Below are positions 57,290 through 64,000 of a DNA stretch of 64,000 nucleotides, piece after piece. A program made the position numbers and the translations under genes. The DNA comes from Rattus norvegicus (taxonomy: Eukaryota > Chordata > Mammalia > Rodentia > Muridae): assembly GCF_036323735.1 (NCBI RefSeq), contig NW_026947368.1, positions 1-64,000 of the forward strand. Reading direction: 5' to 3'. Within the stretch, counting starts at the first letter, position 1. Each line of letters begins with the position of its first letter. The notes beneath the pieces are model-generated. The model saw nothing but the letters and a program-made list of their open reading frames with translations, made no database searches and was not told where the DNA came from.

Positions 57290-60200
57290 ATATCTCTCAA
57301 CTTCAATGGACACAATTTTCCACTAAAAATACACAGATTGACAAACTTGATATGTAATGACGACCCAGCGTTTTGAACTACAGGAAACACACTTCAGAGA
57401 CAAAGACAGACACTACCTTAGAGTAAAAGGCTGGATAAATACTTTCCAAGCAAATTGTCTGAAGAAGCAAGCTGGAGTAGCGATTCTAATATCATATAAA
57501 ATCTACTTTCAACCAAAAGTCATTAAAAATCATAAGGAAGGACACTTCATATTCATCAAAGGAAAAATCCACCAAGATGAACTCTAAATCATAAATATCT
57601 ATGCTCCAAATACAAAGGCACCTACATACATAAAAGAAACCTTACTAAAGCTCAAAGAACATATGGCACCGCAAATAATAATAGCAGGAGATTTCAACGC
57701 CCTACTCTCATCATTAGACCGATCAGGGAAACAGAAATTAAACAGAGACATAGACAGATTAACAGAAGTTATAAACCAAATGGACTTAACAGATATTTTA
57801 GAACATTCTATCATAAAACAAAAGGATATAACTTCTCACCACTTCATGGCACTTTCTCTAAAATTGATCATATAATCAATCAAAAACCAGGCCTAAAAGA
57901 ATATGGAAAGATAATAATAATCCAATGAATCCTACCAGACTCCATGGGCTAAAACTGTTCTTCAATAACAATTAGGAAAGAACACACACATATACATGGA
58001 AGTTGAACAATGCTCTACTCCATGATAACTTGGTCAAGGAAGAAATGAAGAAAGAAATTAAAGACTTCTTAGAATTTCATGAAAATTAAGGTACAATATA
58101 CCCAAACTTTTGGGACGAATATAAGCTATACTAAAAGGAAAGCTCATATCTCTGAGTGCCTGCATATAGAAACAGGGGAGAGCATACAGCAGCAGCTTGA
58201 CAGCACACCTAAAACTCTAGAACAAAAAGAAGCAAATATTCACAGGTGTAGTAGAAGGCAGGAAATAATCAAACTCAGAGCTGAAATCAACCAAGTAGAA
58301 AAAAAGGGGACTATACAAAGAATGAAGAGAACCAAATGCTGGTTCTTTGAGAAAATCAACAGGATACATTAACCCATAGCCAGACTAACCAGAGAGCACA
58401 CAGAGTGTTTCCAAAATAACAAAATCATAAACGGAAAGGGAGAAATAACAGCAGAATCAGAGCAAATTATAAAATTTATCGGGGGTTGAGAATTTAGCTC
58501 AATGGTAGAGCACTTCTGTAGCAAGCACAAGGACCTGGGTTCGGTCCCCAGCTCTGAAAAAATAATTTAAAAAAAAGTTATCAGATTGTCCTACAAATGC
58601 CCATATTCAAGAAAACTTGAAAATATGGAGAAAAAGGACAATTTTCTCGACAAATTCCAGGTACCAAAGCTAAATCAGGAACAGAAAAACCGTTTAAACA
58701 ACCAATAACTGTTAAGAAATACAAGCAATCATTAAAAGCCTCCCAACATAAAAGGAGTCCAAGATCAGATGGGTTTAGTTCAGAAATCTATCCAATATTC
58801 ATAGAACATTTCATACCAATACTGTCCAAACTATACAACAAATTTGAAACAGGTGGAGCACTACCGAATTCCTTTTATGAAGCCACAATTACTCTTATAC
58901 ATAAACCACACAAAGACCCAACAAAAAAGAAAACTTCAGAGCAATTTCCGTTATGAATATTGGTGCAAAAATACTCGATAAAGTCTTGCAAACTGAGTCC
59001 AAGAACACATCAAAAAATCATCCATCATGATCATGTAGGTTTTATCCCAGGCATGCAGGGATGGTTTTGTATATAGAAACCATCAACATAATCCACTATA
59101 TAATCACACTCAAAGATAAAAACCCAATGATCCTTTCATTACATGCTGAGAAAACATTTGAAAAAATTTAAAACTACTTCATGATAAAAGTCCTGGAAAT
59201 TATAGGGACATAAGGACCGTTCCTAATCATATACAGCAAACCAGTAGCTAACATTAAATTAAATGGAGAGAAACATGAAGCAATCCCACTAAAATCAGGG
59301 ACATGACAAGGCTGTCCACTCTCTCACAATTTATACAATGTAATTCACGATGTCTTAGCCAGAGGAAGCAAACAACAAAAGGAAGTCAAAGGTATATAGA
59401 CTGGCAAGGAAGAAATAAAAATAGCACTGTTTGTAGATGATATGATAGTATACTTAGTGACCTCAAAAGTTTCACAAGATAATTCCTGAGCCTGATAAAC
59501 AATTTTAGCAAAGTGGCTGGGTATAAAAGTAACTCTACACAAAAGCTAAACTAGCAGAGCAAGAAACTAGGCATATGACAACCTTCACAATAGCCCCAAA
59601 TAATATAAATATCTCAAGGTGACTTTATCCAAGCAAGTAAAAGATATGAGCATATGAGCAGAACCACAAGTCTCTGCAGAAAGTGAAGGAGATTTCAGAA
59701 GATGGAAAGATCTCCCATGCTCATGAACTGGCAGGAATAATATAGTAAAAATGGCCATTATACCAAAAGCAACCTACAAATTAATTCCAATCCCCATCAA
59801 AATTCCAATCCAATTCTTCATAGAGTTAGACAGTACAATTCATTATTTCATCTGGAATAACAAAAAACACAGAATAGCTAAAACTATCATCAACAATAAA
59901 AGGACTTCCTTGGGAATCACTATCCCTGAACTCTAGTATTACAGAGCAACAGTGATAAAAACTGTATGGCATTGAGACAGAGCCAGGGAAATCAACCAGT
60001 AGAATAGAATTGAAGACCCAGAACTTAACCCATACTCCCATGGTCACTTAATTTTTGAGAAAGAGCCAAAACCATCCAATGGAAAAAAAGATAGCATTTT
60101 CAGCAAGTGGTGCTGGTTCAACTGGAGGTCAGTATGTAGAAGAAGGCAAATTGGCCCACTCTTACTGCCCTGTAAAAAGCTAAAGTCCAACTGGATCAAG

Positions 60201-61110
60201 GACCTCCACTTCAAACCAGATAAACTCAAACTAACAGAAGAAAAAGTGGGGAAGCATCTGGAACACATGGGCACTTTAGAAAATTTCCTGAACAAAACAC
60301 CAAAGGCTCATGTTCTAAGATCAAGAATCAACAAATGCCATCTCATAAAACCGCAAAGCTTCTGTAAGGCAGAGGACACTGTTCTTAGGACAAAATGGCA
60401 ACCAACAGATAGAAAAAAGATCTTTACCAATCCTACAACAGATAGAAGGGTAATATCCAAAATATGCAAAGAAAACAAGAAGTTAGACTGCAGGAGACAA
60501 ATAACCCTATTGAAAAATGGGGTTCAGAGCAAAACAAAGAATTCACAGCTGAAGAATATCGAATGTCAGTGAAACACCTAAAGAAATATTCAACATCTTT
60601 AGTCATAAGGGAAATGCAAATCAAAACAACACTGAGATTTCACCTCAAACCAGTTAGAATGGCTACGATCAAAAACTCAGGTGACAAAGATGCTGGCGAG
60701 GAAGTGGAGAAAGAGGAACACTCCTCCATTGTTGGTGGGATTGCAGACTGGTCCAACCATTCTGGAAATCAGTCTGGATGTTCCTCAGAAAATTGGACAT
60801 TGAACTACCTAAGAACCCAGCTATACCTCTCTCGGGCATATACCCAAAAGATGTCCCTTCATATAAAAGAGACACGTGCTCCACTATTTTCATAGCAGCC
60901 TTATTTATAATAGCCAGAAGCTAAGAACCAAGATGCCTTCAACAGAGAAATGGATACAGAAAATGTGGTACATCTACACAATGGAATATTACTCAGCTGT
61001 CAAAAACAATGTCTTTATGAAATTCATAGGCAAATGAATGGAACTGGAAATATCATCCTGAGTGAGGTAATCCAATCACAGATTCACATACATGGTATGC
61101 ACTCATTGAT
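57290..61110 (+). pseudogene. L1-D ORF2, broken
   Basis: Endonuclease: 57357-57587 (ETHFRDKDRHYLRVKGW, the conserved Glu-Thr-His) and 57663-57875 (AGDFNALLSSLDRSG, the Asp-x-Asn loop). Linker 58079-58372. RT: fingers at about 58730-58990, motif A degraded at about 59140, catalytic motif as FVDD at about 59427 (Ala replaced by Val). C-terminal parts at 59751-59936, 60246-60572 and 60464-60895. The end of ORF2 is at about 61110. Many stops and a SINE insertion. Not functional. Confidence 0.9.
58481..58577 (+). mobile_element. ID SINE inserted in L1-D ORF2
   Basis: Reads gggggttgagaatttagctc through cctgggttcggtccccagct with a short interrupted A-tail. Flanks aaaatttatc and aaaagttatc form the target duplication. 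Younger than L1-D. Confidence 0.93.
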
Positions 61111-61828
61111 AAGTGCTATTGGCTCAAATTCTCGAATTACCCTAGATGCACAGAACCAAAATGTGAATGCTTCACTCCTTCTTTAAAAGGGGATCAAGAA
61201 TACCCTTGTCAGGGAATAGGGAAGCAAATTGTAGAACAGAGGCAGAAGGAACACCCACTCAGAGCCTGCCCCACATGGGGCCCATACATATACAGCCAGT
61301 AAACTAGGTAAAAAGGATGAATCAATGAAATGCAGGCTGATAGGAACCAATGTAGATCTCTCCTGAGAGACACAGCCAGAATACAGCAAATACTTAGGCA
61401 AATGTCAGCAGCAATCCACTGTACTGAGAATGCGACCCCTGCTAAAGGAATCAGAGCAAGGCCTGAAAGAGTTAATGGGCTTGAGACCTCATCTGAACAA
61501 AAATGCCAACCAAACCTAGGTTCAACCGACTAAGCCACTACCCAAGCCTATACATGAACTGACCTGAACTCCAAATTCACAGGTATCAATGAATGCCTAT
61601 TAGGGGCACCAGTGGAAGGGGAAGTCTTTGGTTCTCCCAAGAATGAACCCCCAGTGAATGGCATTTTTGGGAGAAGGGCAGTAATGTGTGGGTGGATCGG
61701 GAGAGGAAAACCCCTATAGAAGGGGAGAGGGAGGGGCTAGGAAAATGTTAATGGGGAAACTTGGAAGGGGAATAACATTTGAAATGGAAATAAGAAATAC
61801 TCAATTTAATAAAGATGGAAGAAAAAAA
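61111..61828 (+). other. L1-D 3'UTR
   Basis: Contains the conserved G-rich purine tract (agaaggggagagggaggggc, about 61719-61738) and the terminal aataacatttgaaatggaaa. The A-rich tail is gaagaaaaaaaga, directly abutting the gene-like block. Confidence 0.85.
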
Positions 61829-62183
61829 GATACTCCCTCTGGAAGAGGAGAATGTATGATTTTCCTTTCAGGATCTGTGGGAGGAATTTTGGACACCTGG
61901 GCAAATGTGGAATAACCCTATAGAACATTGGAACCATTTGGTTATTTCCGGAAAGTCCTGGGTGGGTAGGAACATCTTGGGGAAAAATGGGAGATCCAAG
62001 TTCTCCATGTCTAGATAGGGAAGGATGTTGGCAACCTGGAATGTGTGGGGAAAGTACCTGTCCCAATTTGTCAGTATAAGAGTCAGCAAAAAGTGGCCCA
62101 GGCACAGTGTGATATTCTTTGAGTCTTTCACTATTCTTTCCAGTATTGTGTTTTGTAGATGTTACAGGCACTCTGGCTACCAA
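61829..62183 (-). pseudogene. Gene-like frame, right arm, part 3 (repeat-encoding)
   Basis: About 118 codons on the minus strand, closely matching 42928-43305. Units of about 20 residues with Pro-rich starts (HPSLSRHGELG, then HPGLSGNNQM, then HLPRCPKFLPQ). A TAG just upstream separates it from part 2. At the other end it runs into L1-D. Beyond L1-D the same kind of repeat continues at 54885 downwards. Family unknown. Confidence 0.5.
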
Positions 62184-62205
62184 CTCGTCCTAGTCCACAT
62201 GTTCC

Positions 62206-62679
62206 TCAATCCCAGTAGACATAACCCGCTTTTCTTTTCTTTACTTTTTTTTTTTTCATCTTCCCAAGAACCAAGAATGGGAACTTAGATGAGGCCACTC
62301 TTTTTCGGGTAGCAGGATGTAAAGCAGATCTTCTGATATCCCTAGTCAGTGGGTTTCTCAGTGATCTGCTATCCTTGGTCAGTGTATTACTCATGCCCTC
62401 AGAAACCCTCAGAGTAAGTGGAACTGTCCATTTCTTCTTCTCTGTCAGTTCCCTTCTGGAGTCTAGGTCCCTCTTATTGACTGAAGCCTTTATATGATCT
62501 TTGAGTTTCTGCAGGTTTTCTGTAACATGAGCATCAGGTTTTTTGAATCTCTGATCTTCATAGGGTTTTGGGCATCTGAACTTGTCCCGAGCCCTTCTAA
62601 GTAGTCCGGGAGGTGCAAAGTCGCTCGGGTCTCTGGTGTTCAATTGCTTCCCCCACTGTGGTAGGAAGTTATAATCCAC
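62206..62679 (-). pseudogene. Gene-like frame, right arm, part 2 (unknown family)
   Basis: 157 codons from a GTG at the edge of a repeat copy. There is no true ATG, so the start is unknown. The same order as the left arm is kept: QWGK repeat, FAPPGLLRRARDKFRCPKPY, Lys-rich helix-like segment and spaced (L/S)TKD/TRD motifs. The frame changes in an A-rich tract near 62245. Substitutions relative to the left arm often preserve charge, which hints at past selection, but I cannot compute rates. The basic, repeat-rich composition does not identify a family. Confidence 0.5.
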
Positions 62680-62895
62680 TTGGGGGACACCGAAGGTCTT
62701 CCAGGCTGTGGAGGCTGGGAAACCTTAAAATGCTTCCCCCATTGGAGTCCGGTGTTATAATCATCTTGGGGGACACTGAATGGGCTTCCAGGCTGTGGAG
62801 GCTGGGAATCCTTCAACTGATTCCACTGTTGCCCTCAGGTGTTGTTGTCATCTTGGGGGACACTGAAGGGTTCCCAGGCCGTGGAGGCTGAGAAA
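62640..62895 (-). repeat. About 85-bp direct repeat, 3 copies (right arm)
   Basis: Each copy (plus strand) has tcttgggggacac(c/t)gaa followed by ccaggc(t/c)gtggaggctg. The left arm has two. Confidence 0.9.
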
Positions 62896-63191
62896 TCGTT
62901 GGTGCATGGTCAGAGGGTGAAGTCCGGGATGAGGGTCGCTGGTCTCTCTCCTCACATCTGGTCGTTTAGTCTTTAAGGAAATTGAACAAGAAATGTCGAA
63001 TGGGCTACTACCATGTGAAGGGGCAGTGAATGTACTTGCCAGTGGTGAGTCATGGTAAGCATCAGTTGAGCTGTATCCTTTGAGTATGTCTCTCTATCTT
63101 CCGAGAACTGTGGACAAGTCCGGAAGGCAAAGCAGGGAAATCTCGAGTGACCATTGATCTCAGGAAACATCCAAAGCTCGAGAGGAGCTGT

Positions 63192-63285
63192 CCTCGAGTT
63201 TGCACAGGGAAGTAGCGAGGTCTGCATGGGGCAGTAGCGAGTTCTGCAAGGGGCAGTCGCGAGGTCTGCACCAGGCAGTCAGGAG
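63192..63285 (-). repeat. 22-bp minisatellite, about 3 copies (right arm)
   Basis: Complement of the 41795-42020 array with units like gcagtagcgaggtctgcatg. Much shorter than the left-arm array. Confidence 0.93.
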
Positions 63286-63289
63286 CTGC

Positions 63290-63890
63290 TTCACTTGTCA
63301 TTTCTGCTTGTAGTAGCGGGACGATCATCCAAGCTTTCTGAATGAGGAGGAACCCTGTCGAATCTCTTCCTTTGTGTCCAGAGTGCTATCTGCTATTGTG
63401 CCCACTGTCAGGGGCCAAGACAAGGGATTCGGGAAGGAGCAACATGAATGGAAAGGGCAAGGGGTGCTTAGGACACTGTGCGGTCAAGCGACACTTACAA
63501 CACGGTAGATCCCTCTAACCAGAGGCCATCTGTGGTGCAGTGATGTGTCTTGGAGCCTCATAACCGAATGGGAAAGGTTGATCCAGACCCTTGATCCTCA
63601 GAGACTGCAGGGACTAGAAAATCACTGGTGGATTTTTTTAGGGAATGAACATGTGATAGGATTTGTATAGATCATTGAATGCATGGGCTTGATATTAGAA
63701 TTCCATTTGAGTTCCAGATATTACTGTGATGCTTCTGCCTTGATGTATCACTATTTTTTCTCGTCCCAAAGCTCTTAATATTCTTTCCGTGATGATATTT
63801 TTGAAATATTGAGTATGCTACACAATCGAAAGTATTTTCTCTAATCACATATATTGAAATTCTAAATATGTCTTGATATCGTATGCAGTT
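63290..63890 (-). other. 5' part of the right-arm gene-like block
   Basis: Complement of about 41206-41790. No frame common to both arms. Presumed upstream sequence of the block. Confidence 0.5.
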
Positions 63891-63909
63891 GCCTTTATTA
63901 TTACTATTA

Positions 63910-64000
63910 TTAACAATTGTATTTCTTTGCATTTCAAATATTGCCCCCTTTCCGGTCCGCCTCTATAATCCCCACCACCACATACTCTTCCTCTTTGTCT
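63910..64000 (-). mobile_element. L1-E 3' end, minus strand, continues past the window
   Basis: tttctttgcatttcaaatattgcccccttt and the CT-rich 3'UTR complement. It is the duplicate of the L1-C 3' end (about 40715-40806), preceded by a short interrupted (ATT)n where L1-C has (AAT)n. Confidence 0.88.

Larger units (their letters stand above)
54890..61828 (+). mobile_element. L1-D: nearly full-length LINE-1, plus strand, inactive
   Basis: 5'UTR with tandem monomers 54890-56090, ORF1 about 56094-57200, ORF2 about 57290-61110 and 3'UTR 61110-61828 with an A-rich end. About 6.9 kb. It contains an ID SINE at 58481-58577. It lies between two minus-strand gene-like blocks and is antisense to them. 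The left arm keeps only the last about 270 bp of the homologous insertion (43285-43557). Confidence 0.92.
61530..64000 (-). repeat. Right arm of the inverted duplication
   Basis: Reverse complement of 40730-43557: L1 3' end (61530-61828), gene-like block (61829-63890), then the tail of another L1 (63910 onward). Continues past the window end. Confidence 0.92.

Overview
The window looks like rodent nuclear DNA, most likely rat (Rattus). The evidence is repeat content: several ID SINEs (the BC1/tRNA-Ala-derived family that expanded in rat) with A-tails and target-site duplications, rodent-type L1 elements with ORF1/ORF2 remnants, B1 and B3 SINEs, Lx-like L1 tails and class II (ERVK/betaretrovirus-like) proviruses. 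I see no intact host protein-coding gene, no functional tRNA or rRNA gene and no CRISPR array. Very high L1 density plus inverted and tandem segmental duplication would fit an X, Y or pericentromeric location, but the sequence alone does not settle this.

Layout. 1-4.6 kb: L1-A on the minus strand, cut by the left window edge. 4.7-21.9 kb: L1-B on the plus strand, head-to-head with L1-A and split by two nested proviruses: ERV-1 (+, 8252-12588) and ERV-2 (-, 13051-19527). 21.9-36.8 kb: a purine-rich microsatellite, then AT-rich DNA with old Lx/L1 tails, ID, B1 and B3 SINEs and TA microsatellites. 36.9-40.8 kb: 5'-truncated L1-C (+). 40.7-43.6 kb: left arm of an inverted duplication carrying a gene-like block with a 22-bp CpG-bearing minisatellite and coding-like repeats. 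43.6-52.3 kb: three direct tandem units of about 2 kb (A, B, partial C), unit A split by provirus ERV-3. 52.3-54.9 kb: a long minus-strand gene-like block made of imperfect ~60-bp repeats. 54.9-61.8 kb: nearly full-length but dead L1-D (+) with tandem 5'UTR monomers. 61.8-64 kb: right arm of the inverted duplication, ending in the 3' tail of L1-E (-).

How the parts relate. The inverted arms keep the same neighbours: the L1 tail with (AAT)n on the outside and an L1 3' end on the inside. These insertions therefore predate the duplication. On the minus strand the right-arm block and the 52.3-54.9 kb block look like two halves of one repeat-rich ancestral locus, later split by L1-D. The tandem units preserve the empty site of ERV-3. 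ERV-2 is flanked by two 108-bp copies of L1 ORF2, far longer than an integrase-made duplication. All L1 and proviral reading frames seen are broken.

Limits: boundaries of old repeats are by eye, usually good to 10-50 bp. Family names are recognition, not database results.
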